From the NCBI GenBank assembly GCA_002256435.1, contig NKJC01000003.1, positions 310,001-374,000 on the forward strand: a stretch of DNA of 64,000 bases, given 5' to 3'. Source of the DNA: Chitinophagaceae bacterium BSSC1. Its GTDB lineage: Bacteria > Bacteroidota > Bacteroidia > Chitinophagales > Chitinophagaceae. The notes under the pieces are model-generated. The model searched no databases and had not been told where the DNA came from. It saw only the letters and a program-made list of their open reading frames with translations. The position numbers and the translations under genes were made by a program. Positions within the stretch are counted from its first letter, which is position 1. Each line of letters opens with the position of its first letter. Shown piece by piece: positions 9,285 to 18,571 of this stretch.

Positions 9285-9364
9285 CCAAGTTTAATGACTA
9301 AACTTGCTTGCTTAGGAATCGTTATAGAATCATAAGATTAAATTCTATTTATGAGCTTATAAAA

Positions 9365-11290
9365 TTATTTTGAACCAGGTGTATTTAATAAGGTTTTTAA
9401 TTGATCAAAGTGTTTTTCGTACACCTGTCTTGGACTAGCATTGTTTTTAATACAAACTGAAGCTGCTTTACCAACAACCTCTCCCATCATACCACAGGTT
9501 CTCATAACTCTTACTGGCCCCAAACCGGTTTTGGTAACACTGATATTTCTACCTGCCATAAATAAATTACTAATATTTCTGCTGTATAATACTCTATAAG
9601 GAGCCCAATACAGGTTGCCATATTCATACTCTTTTCCCCTGGTGAATTCGGCAATAAATTCATTGCCTTCAAATCCCTTTAGGAATTCTTTTTTAGGAGT
9701 ATGTAAATCAACTCCCCAAGAACAAGGGAAAGATCCGTCTTCAAACTTTCGTTGACTTTTAAAATCTTCCGCGTCTAAAACAACGTCGCCCATTAATCTT
9801 CTAGACTCGCGCTTACCAGCAATAAAGGCTGACCATCCTAATCGATGATTGGGATACATTTTATCTACGTTTTTAATCACGTCCCATGCTCCATACATGG
9901 CTCTAAAATTGTGATCCCTAATTTGTTCTATTTCAGTAACCTGATTTTTATTAAACCCACTTTCCCAATACCAAGAATTGGCAAAGGACTGCAAGCCTTC
10001 TTTGCCATAGGTTTCTACGCCTTTTCTTCCAGGAAAAGGTTTGTCCTTTAAATCCAAAGCCCAAGGGCATCTTGGAAATGGTTGTGCGTATTCCCCAATT
10101 TCTGTTTTCATGGCTAATGCAGATTTGTCTTTACACTCACACTTCAAAACTTCTTCGCTATTGGCCGCATCTAAAACATTAAACAAATTAGAACTACCCA
10201 TTAAATTCTCCACCTTGTATTCATAATCGGCCCCCGCCTTAAATCCTATGACGGCGTCACCCGTACAATCAGCAAAATAGTTGGCTTTTAACTGGGTTTG
10301 CCTTGCAGTTCTGGTATGTTGAATAACAATGCCATTAATTTTATTATCTACTACTTGAACATCAATGGCTCTTTGTTCTATAAACAGGGTAATATTAGGT
10401 TCTTGTTGTACTATTTTTAATTTTAAACTATCATCATAATATTTTGCTTCAACACCATTGAGTACTTGCCCTTTTTGTTTTTCAATTTTTGGCAAAATTT
10501 CAGATACAATATCTCCAACATGTGGGTATGGTTGTTTATTGGTATGACCTTCTGGCCAAACACGTACTTCAGAACTACCGTTACCTCCTAATACGGGTCT
10601 ATCTTGCACCAACGCTACTTTTACGCCATTTCTAGCAGCCGATATGGCTGCACAGGTTCCTGCAAGTCCACCACCAACTACTATTAAATCAAATGAGCCA
10701 CCATTATCAGGATGATCAGGTAGACCAAGTAGCTTTCTTCTAAACTTAGTTAATGCGGCTATATCATGAACTGGTTTAAAATTAGTATCCTTACAAAACA
10801 AAATGGCTTCACACCTGCCTTCAAATCCTGTTAAATCGTGTAAAGAAATCTTTTGTTTGCCAGATACTTTTACCGTCCCTCCATCATGCCAATGCCAATC
10901 CGCCCCTTTTGTCCCAAAGGTTTCTTTTAATGGCTTACCATTGATGAGCAACTGAAACTTACCTGGAGTTCCAGGTGCTTTCCAATAAGCTACCCAATCT
11001 TTGGTTCTTACCCAAACCCTATACGTACCCGCAGATGGAAATTCAACCTCTGTTTCTGCGTCTTCAACAGGAATTCCTAATCCATGGGCTAATAGATATG
11101 GACTACCCATTTTGTCCATGGATTGTTGGTCTAAATTCCAACCACCAAATTTTTCAAATTGTTCAGCTTCAAGAAATACAAATTCGCTGGAACTTGATGT
11201 ATTTGAAGAAGCTAAAACACTGTTTAACCCTCCTGAGAGAAGCAATAAACTTGTATTGCCCATTAATCCAACAAAGTTTCTTCTATTCAT
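9365..11290 (-). CDS. Exported FAD-dependent oxidoreductase with N-terminal carbohydrate-binding-like domain
   Basis: The 641-residue protein begins MNRRNFVGLMG followed by a hydrophobic stretch, a twin-arginine-like signal suggesting export of a folded flavoprotein. Residues about 35-165 form a beta-rich module ('AGTYRVWVRTKDWVAYW') resembling carbohydrate-binding domains. Then comes a Rossmann FAD site, 'DLIVVGGGLAGTCAAISAA', with 'RPVLGGNGSSEVRVW', as in the FAD_oxidored family. 'NISNLFMAGRNISVTKTGLG' is the C-terminal FAD-binding part. It is last in the SusCD-led unit and is a paralogue of the cytosolic protein at 55454. I infer redox chemistry on a glycan or sugar product, but the reaction is unknown. 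Some relatives carry the label 'xanthan lyase', which the sequence does not support here. Confidence 0.82.
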   Translation of the reverse strand: MNRRNFVGLMGNTSLLLLSGGLNSVLASSNTSSSSEFVFLEAEQFEKFGGWNLDQQSMDKMGSPYLLAHGLGIPVEDAETEVEFPSAGTYRVWVRTKDWVAYWKAPGTPGKFQLLINGKPLKETFGTKGADWHWHDGGTVKVSGKQKISLHDLTGFEGRCEAILFCKDTNFKPVHDIAALTKFRRKLLGLPDHPDNGGSFDLIVVGGGLAGTCAAISAARNGVKVALVQDRPVLGGNGSSEVRVWPEGHTNKQPYPHVGDIVSEILPKIEKQKGQVLNGVEAKYYDDSLKLKIVQQEPNITLFIEQRAIDVQVVDNKINGIVIQHTRTARQTQLKANYFADCTGDAVIGFKAGADYEYKVENLMGSSNLFNVLDAANSEEVLKCECKDKSALAMKTEIGEYAQPFPRCPWALDLKDKPFPGRKGVETYGKEGLQSFANSWYWESGFNKNQVTEIEQIRDHNFRAMYGAWDVIKNVDKMYPNHRLGWSAFIAGKRESRRLMGDVVLDAEDFKSQRKFEDGSFPCSWGVDLHTPKKEFLKGFEGNEFIAEFTRGKEYEYGNLYWAPYRVLYSRNISNLFMAGRNISVTKTGLGPVRVMRTCGMMGEVVGKAASVCIKNNASPRQVYEKHFDQLKTLLNTPGSK

Positions 11291-11325
11291 ACTGATAATT
11301 TTGAAAAACTAGTTAAAATAAAGTT

Positions 11326-13278
11326 CTATTTGATTCCAATACTCACAGACTTACCAAATCCTAGATAGCCATAAGTAGCTGTTATTGTATTACCAATTAC
11401 GTTTTGAGGAATAGTCAATTTTCCAACAAATGAGCCAGAATTATTTCCTGTTTCAAGCAATTCAATTTTAATGGCTTGATTTTTCCCAATCACCAAGTCT
11501 ACCCATCCTTTATCAACTTTATTCCAATCCTGATTTAAAGCGGCTTTTAATTCTATTAGAATGGTCTGTCCTGGCTTAGCTTGGGTAATACTAGTATTAG
11601 TTGCAGCATCTTTGAAAATAATTTCCTGAGTTCCAAGAGTGGCAAAACTTACTGTTGCTTCCCATCCTCTATTGGATACACACCAACCTTCTGTTGCATA
11701 GGCGTTTTTACCAAAAACCTGACCGTTATTTTGACCAACAATTTTTTCTACAGATTTTGCAATTGGGAACTGACTATCTAAAGGTGTTCCATCAAGTGTA
11801 CCTCTGACCAAACCAAGTTTACCGTATCCGTCAGGATGGGCTTGTGGCCAGCCATCTTCTACCCCTTCCCAGAAACCTCCAATTTTCACACGTTCATCAC
11901 TCTTATTACTCAAGTGGGTACCAACAGGATTAACACCAAAAACAAAGTCAACTTGTGCCCATCCTAAATCTCTTAAAGTCTTGTCTTTTAATATATGTGC
12001 AACTGCAAACATTGAACCTCCTAAGGCAGGAGCGCCACCTAATTCTTTAGTTTTTGCATGTGCCCATTCTGTCTCACTATGCATTCTGTATTTCCAAAAA
12101 TTATTAGTGCGTTGTTTCATGTGCAGAGACCAAGCTTCTAATTTCTCCTTTGTTCCAGTAGGTGCAAGCTCTGGTGCAACCATTAAGAACCAAGCCAAGG
12201 CCTGCGGCGTAATATGTTCTGCATTTCTAATCCACCACATATGTCTAGGATTATTAAAATCCCAATTTTTAATAATATCCGCTGCACTTTGCTGTGCATA
12301 TTTGATAAACTTTTCAGGATGGCCTCCTTTTTGATATTTTTCAGAGAGATACATAGATAAATTACTAAAGACCGATTGACCAAAAGCATTACCCATTTCA
12401 TTGAATTCCTGAAACCCTTCGTCTACCCATTTAGAACTATAGGTCCAGAAACGGACCACTTTATGTCTATCGTATTTTTCCCAGTTATCAAGACATACTT
12501 TTCTATATTGCTGGTACTTCTCTTCTGATAAATATGGTTTAAGAAATTTTTCATACGCGCCACAAACAGCAGCTAATTGATCAAGGGTATTCCAATAATC
12601 AAAATTCATACGTGGCTCTCCCTGATATCCCAGTGTACCATGTCTATATCCTGTTGGACCATTATAAGAAACATATTTATACGCAAACTCTGCATGCCAT
12701 AAAATAAGATCAATTAAATCTGGAACATTCTTATCTCCCAATTCTGCTTTCCAATTATCATATAAAGCTGGATTACTTGCATATTGTAAAATTTCAAAAA
12801 TGGTTTCTAAACCATATGCTCCACAATCTCTTGAGGGGCCGCCACCATACACTTTATTCATATCATATTTGCTCAAATCTTCAAAGCCTCGCACATCTGC
12901 AAAGAAATCATAGGCTAATTTGGAAGAAAGTTTTTCCATTAAATGACCAGCAACCCAAAATGGAACAGACTTTCCCCTTCCCTCTACTTCAATGATAAAT
13001 TCGTCTGAACTACTTACAGGATTAAAATTGCTAAACCATCCTTCATTATTAAGCATTTTGCCCTCAAATACTGTTTGAGCAGTTTTTGTATTTACAATTT
13101 TGAAAGGGGCATTATTGGGTGCCCCATAACATACAAATCGCTTGGACTCTCCTATATTGTAACCTGCCTGATTCACATAAGGTCTATACACCGGTTTTGA
13201 GTCATTTGTTTGTGCATTTACATTAAAATTGAAGTAACAAACAGTTAAAATAATTTGAAGCAAAATGAGTTTTTTCAT
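11326..13278 (-). CDS. GH9-like glycoside hydrolase with N-terminal Ig-like domain
   Basis: The ATG at 13278 is preferred to the track's GTG one codon earlier (650 residues). A signal peptide (MKKLILLQIILTVCYFNFNVNAQ) precedes a cellulase-type Ig-like domain opened by 'YRPYVNQAGYN'. A helical (alpha/alpha)6-type catalytic region follows. GH9-like features are 'PSRDCGAYGLETI' (in place of the usual DAGDxG), 'NVPDLIDLILWHAEFAYKYV', 'FVFGVNPVGTH', and a late 'YATEGWCVSNRGWEATVSF' whose Glu could be the acid. Both active-site motifs differ from standard endoglucanases, so cellulose is not implied. It resembles the protein at 39198 in the late 'EGWxVxNxxW' motif. The gene lies between GH95 and the exported flavoprotein. 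Fold-level call fairly sure; substrate unknown. Confidence 0.72.
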   Translation of the reverse strand: MKKLILLQIILTVCYFNFNVNAQTNDSKPVYRPYVNQAGYNIGESKRFVCYGAPNNAPFKIVNTKTAQTVFEGKMLNNEGWFSNFNPVSSSDEFIIEVEGRGKSVPFWVAGHLMEKLSSKLAYDFFADVRGFEDLSKYDMNKVYGGGPSRDCGAYGLETIFEILQYASNPALYDNWKAELGDKNVPDLIDLILWHAEFAYKYVSYNGPTGYRHGTLGYQGEPRMNFDYWNTLDQLAAVCGAYEKFLKPYLSEEKYQQYRKVCLDNWEKYDRHKVVRFWTYSSKWVDEGFQEFNEMGNAFGQSVFSNLSMYLSEKYQKGGHPEKFIKYAQQSAADIIKNWDFNNPRHMWWIRNAEHITPQALAWFLMVAPELAPTGTKEKLEAWSLHMKQRTNNFWKYRMHSETEWAHAKTKELGGAPALGGSMFAVAHILKDKTLRDLGWAQVDFVFGVNPVGTHLSNKSDERVKIGGFWEGVEDGWPQAHPDGYGKLGLVRGTLDGTPLDSQFPIAKSVEKIVGQNNGQVFGKNAYATEGWCVSNRGWEATVSFATLGTQEIIFKDAATNTSITQAKPGQTILIELKAALNQDWNKVDKGWVDLVIGKNQAIKIELLETGNNSGSFVGKLTIPQNVIGNTITATYGYLGFGKSVSIGIK

Positions 13279-13299
13279 CACAATTCTGTATTAAATAAT

Positions 13300-15489
13300 T
13301 TACTTGGAAATAAACATATTTGTTTTTGAAGAAAGAAAATATTTTTTACCAACCACAGTTCTCATCATCTGAATTTTTCCATCATAATAGGTTTTAAAAT
13401 CATTCCCCAATAGAGACTCAATATTGCAGGATACCAATTTACCATCTTCCCATTTCATGTCTATCACAAAACCGCCCCTAGCCCTTAATCCTTTCACTTC
13501 TCCATTTTTCCATGCATCAGGTAACGCTGGTAGTAATTGAAGAATATAATGATTCCCTTCTTTAATTTGACTTTGAAGCAGCATCTCGGCTATGCCAGAT
13601 GTGTAGCCAAAGTTTCCATCCATTTGAAAAGGCGGATGCGTATCAAAAAGATTTTCAACAATACATTTTCTAAATAGCTGTCTAATCAATGCATAAGACC
13701 TGTTACCTAAACCTAGTCTGGCAAATAGATTAATTTTCCATGCGGTACTCCAACCAGTACTAGTATCCCCACGGGCATTTAGTGAGACAAGGGCAGCTTT
13801 TGCAAATTCAGGAGTTGTCAATGGACTAATTTGTCTACCCGGATGAAGTGCAAACAAATGGGAATTATGTCTGTGATGATCATCTTGTAAATCAACATCT
13901 TCCATCCATTCTTGTAGTTGTCCCCATTTGCCAATTTGTGGACCTAATAACTTGTCTCTCTTTAAACTTAACTCATTTTTAAACAACTCATCCGTGTGTA
14001 AAACGCTAGCAGCTTCTACACAATTATTAAACAAATCATATACAATTTGTTGATCATAAGAAACACCTGGGTATGGTGTCCTGTCTCCTTCTATATTTCC
14101 GGGACCATGTTCTGGAGACCAGCCATCAGGTGTAACAAGCTTTCCCTTCATTTCAATCAAATGGTCTTCCCAATAATTAGAAACATCTTTCAACATGGGA
14201 TAAGCTCTATTTTTCAAAAACTCCCGATCTCCAGTAAATGCGTAATGTTCCCAAAAATGTTGGCTTAACCATGCACTTCCGGGACGATGAATTCCCCAAG
14301 TAGAAGGACCACCCATTATATTATTGGTACTATAGCTAATCCAACCCCGTTTTGTTTGCAACTTTGGATCAGTTGATTTTTTCTGAACTGCAGCAAAATT
14401 TTCAATCCAGTCAAATAAAGGCATATGGCACTCAGACAATGCGGTTTGTTCTGCATGCCAATAGTTCATTTCTATATTGATATTAGTAGTGTATTGAGAA
14501 TACCATGCGGGTTTGTATTCATTGTTCCAAATGCCCTGTAGATTAGCTGGTAGACTACCTGGTCTAGAAGAACTAATTAAAAGATACCTACCATATTGAA
14601 ACAACAATGCTTCAAGAGCAGGATCTGTTCCACCTTTTTTATAGGCATTAAGTCGATTGATGGTTGTTTGATTAGGTGTAGAGCCCAAATTCAAACTAAC
14701 CCTATTAAATAAATTTTGATAATCAGAAATATGTTTTGATCTAAGTTGTTGATAGCTTTTCTTAGAAGCCTCAGATAAGATTTTTGAGAGAGCATTGTGT
14801 GGATGCTGCCCCTTAAAATTCATTTTGTGATCATTGAGAAATGAAGTTCCAGCACTTAGCAAAATAATTAATTCATCAGCATTGGTTAGGTCTATTCCTG
14901 TTGAGTCCGAAACTAATTTTCCACCAATATGTTTGATTTGAATCTGTGATTCATATTCCATTTGATTTTCTGCAATCTTACCTGCAGCCGTAATTTTGTT
15001 TCCTTCAACAAGAATGCTAGCGCGATGGGCATCTGTCAGCTTTATTTTTCCTGAAATCATTCCTTTCTTATTGGCTGTAAATCTAAAAACCAATAGTTGA
15101 TCAGGGTAACTAGCAAAAGACTCTCTTGTATATGTTACATCTTTTGATTTGAATTGTACTTGATGAATAGAAGAACTGATATCTAATTCACGAGTATAAT
15201 TTTCAGACTCAAGTCCGGTAAAATCAATTATAACATCGCCGAAAGGCTGATAAAATCCAACTGTTTGCGTAGTACCAGTAATTAAACTCTGTTGGTTAAA
15301 CTGAATATGCTCTTGTTTTACGCCACCAAAAATCATTGCTCCCAAACTACCATTTCCAATAGGTAAAGCTTCTAACCATTTATCAGCGGGCTTTGAGTAC
15401 CAGAGTGTTAAATTATTTTCCTTTTTCTGACCTAATACCAATCCGGTAAAAAATATTACTGAGGCAATGACAAGTAGATATTGTTTCAT
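13300..15489 (-). CDS. GH95 family alpha-L-fucosidase
   Basis: The 729-residue protein has a signal peptide (MKQYLLVIASVIFFTGLVLGQ), the N-terminal GH95 beta-domain ('LPIGNGSLGAMIFGG') and an (alpha/alpha)6 barrel. The residues known as catalytic in Bifidobacterium AfcA all have counterparts: Asn336 and Asn338 in 'TTNINIEMNYW', Glu460 in 'DGWSPEHGPG' and Asp624 in 'PPFQMDGNFGYTSG'. GH95 enzymes are inverting and typically remove alpha-1,2-linked L-fucose; some act on L-galactose. It lies 8 bp downstream of the propeller protein gene at 15498, inside the SusCD-led operon. It is the best-supported GH95 of the three GH95-type proteins in the window. Confidence 0.92.
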   Translation of the reverse strand: MKQYLLVIASVIFFTGLVLGQKKENNLTLWYSKPADKWLEALPIGNGSLGAMIFGGVKQEHIQFNQQSLITGTTQTVGFYQPFGDVIIDFTGLESENYTRELDISSSIHQVQFKSKDVTYTRESFASYPDQLLVFRFTANKKGMISGKIKLTDAHRASILVEGNKITAAGKIAENQMEYESQIQIKHIGGKLVSDSTGIDLTNADELIILLSAGTSFLNDHKMNFKGQHPHNALSKILSEASKKSYQQLRSKHISDYQNLFNRVSLNLGSTPNQTTINRLNAYKKGGTDPALEALLFQYGRYLLISSSRPGSLPANLQGIWNNEYKPAWYSQYTTNINIEMNYWHAEQTALSECHMPLFDWIENFAAVQKKSTDPKLQTKRGWISYSTNNIMGGPSTWGIHRPGSAWLSQHFWEHYAFTGDREFLKNRAYPMLKDVSNYWEDHLIEMKGKLVTPDGWSPEHGPGNIEGDRTPYPGVSYDQQIVYDLFNNCVEAASVLHTDELFKNELSLKRDKLLGPQIGKWGQLQEWMEDVDLQDDHHRHNSHLFALHPGRQISPLTTPEFAKAALVSLNARGDTSTGWSTAWKINLFARLGLGNRSYALIRQLFRKCIVENLFDTHPPFQMDGNFGYTSGIAEMLLQSQIKEGNHYILQLLPALPDAWKNGEVKGLRARGGFVIDMKWEDGKLVSCNIESLLGNDFKTYYDGKIQMMRTVVGKKYFLSSKTNMFISK

Positions 15490-15497
15490 AAAATCAA

Positions 15498-16736
15498 TTA
15501 ATTCTTATTTGCAAGTGGAACTGCAACATTAAAAGACATAGTTTGTCCCTTATCGGCCCTAGTGGCACCATATAAATATTGGGGAATTCCATTTTCAAGA
15601 AGTAAACAGGGACGCTCTAACTGTGAAGTATTAACGGAACCATCCTTCCAAAAAAATGTTCTTCCAATTACTTTTGGATGTTTTGCAGGTTGCCAATTAG
15701 ATCCGTTTTTAGACACCATTAGTGCCCATGCTCCTCCATCTCCAGTGAATTTCCCAACTACATCTCTGACTATTGCTAGATAATACCCTTTTTGATACCA
15801 TACAAACGGATCCTCAGCTACCATCCATTCTTTTCCGGCATCTTTGATTTCAAAAATTGGTTGATCCTGCTTTTTAAAAGGACCAAGAGGACTATCTGAA
15901 AATGCCACGCCAAAACGTACTTTTCCACCACTAATTTTTTCGGATTTTCCTACTTGTTTATAAAGCAAAATCACTTTCCCATTATTATCAAAAGCTGCCG
16001 CAGGATTTGATACCATCAGTGCATCGTGAGCTGTAGAATCAGAACTAATATCCAAGACAGGATGATCAAGTCTTTTCCAATTTCCATCTGGTTTATCTGC
16101 TACAGCTACACCTATACGTTGTGTATTTCTATACTGCCACCAGTTATTAGTATAAGCTTCTTTTTTCTTAATAGGAACAGTACAACTAGTTCCCATATAA
16201 AAAAGATAATATTTCCCTTTATGTTGAACAACAGTTGGATTATGTGTGGCAGATCCATCCCAAAATTGAGTACCTCTTGCAGGTAATGCTACTTTTACAT
16301 GTTTAAAAGGACCGCCAGGCTGATTGGATATCGCAACTGCAATTTCGGAGGTAATTGGCCAAGATTCAAATCCATCCGCTAATGGCCATCTTGAATACAA
16401 CATATAATATTTATTGTCTTTCCCCTTTGTAACTGAACCGCACCATACATAATAACCAGAATCAATAAACTTATTTGTTAAGGGAACAGGCTGAACCATT
16501 GCATTCAAATCAAAATTCTCTGTCCAATTATCAGAAATATTTATACTTGCTTCTTTTTTAGCTTTTCCTGTTGTATCTAGCCCAAAATGATTTTTATTGA
16601 TAATGTTCCCAATGCAGCTACTAATATTTATGTCTCTAGACAAAAAAAGATTGTTCGCATAGATGCTTGTTATGAATAAAAACAAAACAAAACTGGTGAA
16701 CCATATTTTGATATTACTAGAATTTTCCCTTTTCAT
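15498..16736 (-). CDS. Five-bladed beta-propeller glycosidase-like protein (GH43/GH117-type superfamily)
   Basis: The 412-residue protein starts with a membrane-like signal segment (IWFTSFVLFLFITSIYA). Propeller motifs follow: 'YYVWCGSVTKGKDNKYYMLY', 'HNPTVVQHKGKYYLFYMG', 'AHDALMVSNPAAAFDNNG' and 'VAEDPFVWYQKGYYLAI'. These resemble the acidic positions of GH43/62/117 enzymes, but I cannot assign a family. It is a paralogue of the protein at 41316, which belongs to the other transcription unit. It follows SusD after a hairpin, so its level may be lower than that of SusCD. Residues 25-70 form a low-complexity linker not present in the paralogue. Substrate unknown. Confidence 0.7.
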   Translation of the reverse strand: MKRENSSNIKIWFTSFVLFLFITSIYANNLFLSRDINISSCIGNIINKNHFGLDTTGKAKKEASINISDNWTENFDLNAMVQPVPLTNKFIDSGYYVWCGSVTKGKDNKYYMLYSRWPLADGFESWPITSEIAVAISNQPGGPFKHVKVALPARGTQFWDGSATHNPTVVQHKGKYYLFYMGTSCTVPIKKKEAYTNNWWQYRNTQRIGVAVADKPDGNWKRLDHPVLDISSDSTAHDALMVSNPAAAFDNNGKVILLYKQVGKSEKISGGKVRFGVAFSDSPLGPFKKQDQPIFEIKDAGKEWMVAEDPFVWYQKGYYLAIVRDVVGKFTGDGGAWALMVSKNGSNWQPAKHPKVIGRTFFWKDGSVNTSQLERPCLLLENGIPQYLYGATRADKGQTMSFNVAVPLANKN

Positions 16737-16770
16737 ACACTAATTTAAGTGAACATGATAGTTAAAAAGT

Positions 16771-16798
16771 AAAGGCTGGCTACAAAGAACCAGCCTTT
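16771..16798 (-). terminator. Intra-operon hairpin between susD-like gene and enzyme genes
   Basis: A 9-bp perfect inverted repeat, AAAGGCTGG/CCAGCCTTT with a 10-nt loop, sits in the 100-bp gap downstream of the SusD stop. On the minus strand it is followed by ACTTTTTAAC. Such a hairpin could partly terminate transcription or protect the susCD mRNA end, giving transporter-rich expression. Confidence 0.6.
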
Positions 16799-16836
16799 TT
16801 CTATCTTACCTTACATTGCCAACTTTTATAAAAATA

Positions 16837-18549
16837 TTACCAACCTGGATTTTGCTTTAAGTTCGGATTCAAATTCAACTCAGTTTCTGGTATAGGCCAT
16901 AGATAATCACGACTCTTATTAAAATTGGTTAGAATTAAAATACGGTAGTCTGAAGAAGGTTGCGGTATATAAGTAGTATAGTTATAAATAGGTTCGTCAA
17001 ACTCATCAAATTGAACAGAAGGGTATTGGTTAAATTCACCTATTAATGGTCTTCCCATAATTGGCCTTGTCATAATAACTTCAGCACGCTTCCAACGTAA
17101 CAAGTCATCCCAACGAAGATTTTCATTCCATAATTCAATTTTGCGTTCATACCTTACCAATTTTCTCATTTCAGTTTGACTTAAGCCAACTGTAACTAGA
17201 GGCATTTTAACATCACTCCTACCGCGAACCAAATTGATAGCATTGATACAATCAGCATCTATTTGATTCAATTCAATTTTAGCTTCTGCAAAAGTCAATA
17301 ACACTTCTGCATATCTACAAAGCATAAAAGGTGTTTCACATTGTGTAAGCGTGGCTGTGTATTTGAAATCAAAGTACTTTCTTACACAATATCCTGTAAA
17401 AGAAGTAAACACAGTTGAAGTATAACTTTCCGGATTCTTTACAGTAGCACCTGCTGCATTTAAGGTATTTGGCTTGTCTGCCCTTGTGTCATATACAAAC
17501 CCATTCCACATATCTCCAGGAACAACAAAGCAGTAACGCATACGTGGATCACGGTTATCGTATGGCTTTAACTTATTGTATAAAGGAGATGCATTAATAT
17601 TTTTTCCATCAATACACTGATAAGAATCCATCATATTCTGTGTTGGAACAATAGTGGTAAATCCACCAGAAACAGATCTAGGTGCAGTGTACTGTGGAAA
17701 TGCTGTTGCATTGTTAGCAGTTACCAAATGCCCCTGGGTTAAAATTTGTTCTGTATTGCCTGCACTTCTTAAAACAGCTTCAGTAAACAATGCAGAATAA
17801 CTAGGCATTAAGCTATACTGCTTTGAATCAATGACTACTTTGGCAGCTGCAGCAGCAACAGCCCAATCATTATTCTGAAGCGCAGCTCTTGCTTTATAAG
17901 ACATTGCGGCTCCAGCTGTTACCCTCCCTATTTGTTTGTTAGTTGATCCAGTCAATAATTGATAGGACAAATCTAAATCAGCATAAATTTTCTTAAGAAC
18001 TTCTGCTCTAGCTGTTCTGGATACATTTTTACCTTCATCAACAGTTGATACGGGTTTATCAACATATACTACATCTCCAAACATATTTGTCAAACGCAAG
18101 TAATAATAAGCCCTTAAGAAATAAACTTCACCTTGGAATTGTTTAACATTTGCTGCAGAAATTTTGCCCTTATTTTCCTCAATTTTTTGCAACATCAAAT
18201 TACACCTACCAATACCCTGATACATACTTAACCAAAGTGATCTAAAGTGCCCTTCTTTAAAGTCCAATACTGACTGCATAACGTTTTGTGCAAAACCGCC
18301 TCCACGAATAAACACTGTTTCCGTTAATGCATCCATACTAAACTCGGGTGCAAAATAACCATTATTCCCTGCTGTAATAAAAGTATAGCAAGCATTTACG
18401 CCTCCTTGTATTTCAGTTTCGTTAGTGAAAAATGTTTCTGCTGAAGGAACGGTTAAAGGGTATAGTTCAATGGCTTTATTACAGCTTGAAATAAACACCG
18501 TAATAGTTAACATTATATATAATAAATTCTTCCTCATAATTTTAATCAT
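16837..18549 (-). CDS. SusD/RagB-family nutrient-binding outer-membrane lipoprotein
   Basis: SusD-like proteins sit on the cell surface and hand glycan fragments to the SusC transporter. The 570-residue product has a lipoprotein signal ending 'VFISSCNKAIELYP', with the cysteine as lipidation site. SusD-typical features follow: 'EGHFRSLWLSMYQGIGRCNLML', 'GEVYFLRAYYYLRLTNMFGDV', TPR-like helices, and near the end 'RKIELWNENLRWDDLLRWKR' and 'LWPIPETELNLNPNLKQNPGW'. It starts 22 bases after the SusC stop. This is the only SusD in the window, serving more than twenty enzymes. A second Met (MRKNLL) four codons in is an equally plausible start. Confidence 0.95.
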   Translation of the reverse strand: MIKIMRKNLLYIMLTITVFISSCNKAIELYPLTVPSAETFFTNETEIQGGVNACYTFITAGNNGYFAPEFSMDALTETVFIRGGGFAQNVMQSVLDFKEGHFRSLWLSMYQGIGRCNLMLQKIEENKGKISAANVKQFQGEVYFLRAYYYLRLTNMFGDVVYVDKPVSTVDEGKNVSRTARAEVLKKIYADLDLSYQLLTGSTNKQIGRVTAGAAMSYKARAALQNNDWAVAAAAAKVVIDSKQYSLMPSYSALFTEAVLRSAGNTEQILTQGHLVTANNATAFPQYTAPRSVSGGFTTIVPTQNMMDSYQCIDGKNINASPLYNKLKPYDNRDPRMRYCFVVPGDMWNGFVYDTRADKPNTLNAAGATVKNPESYTSTVFTSFTGYCVRKYFDFKYTATLTQCETPFMLCRYAEVLLTFAEAKIELNQIDADCINAINLVRGRSDVKMPLVTVGLSQTEMRKLVRYERKIELWNENLRWDDLLRWKRAEVIMTRPIMGRPLIGEFNQYPSVQFDEFDEPIYNYTTYIPQPSSDYRILILTNFNKSRDYLWPIPETELNLNPNLKQNPGW

Positions 18550-18571
18550 TTAATTGTTATACTTTATTATC

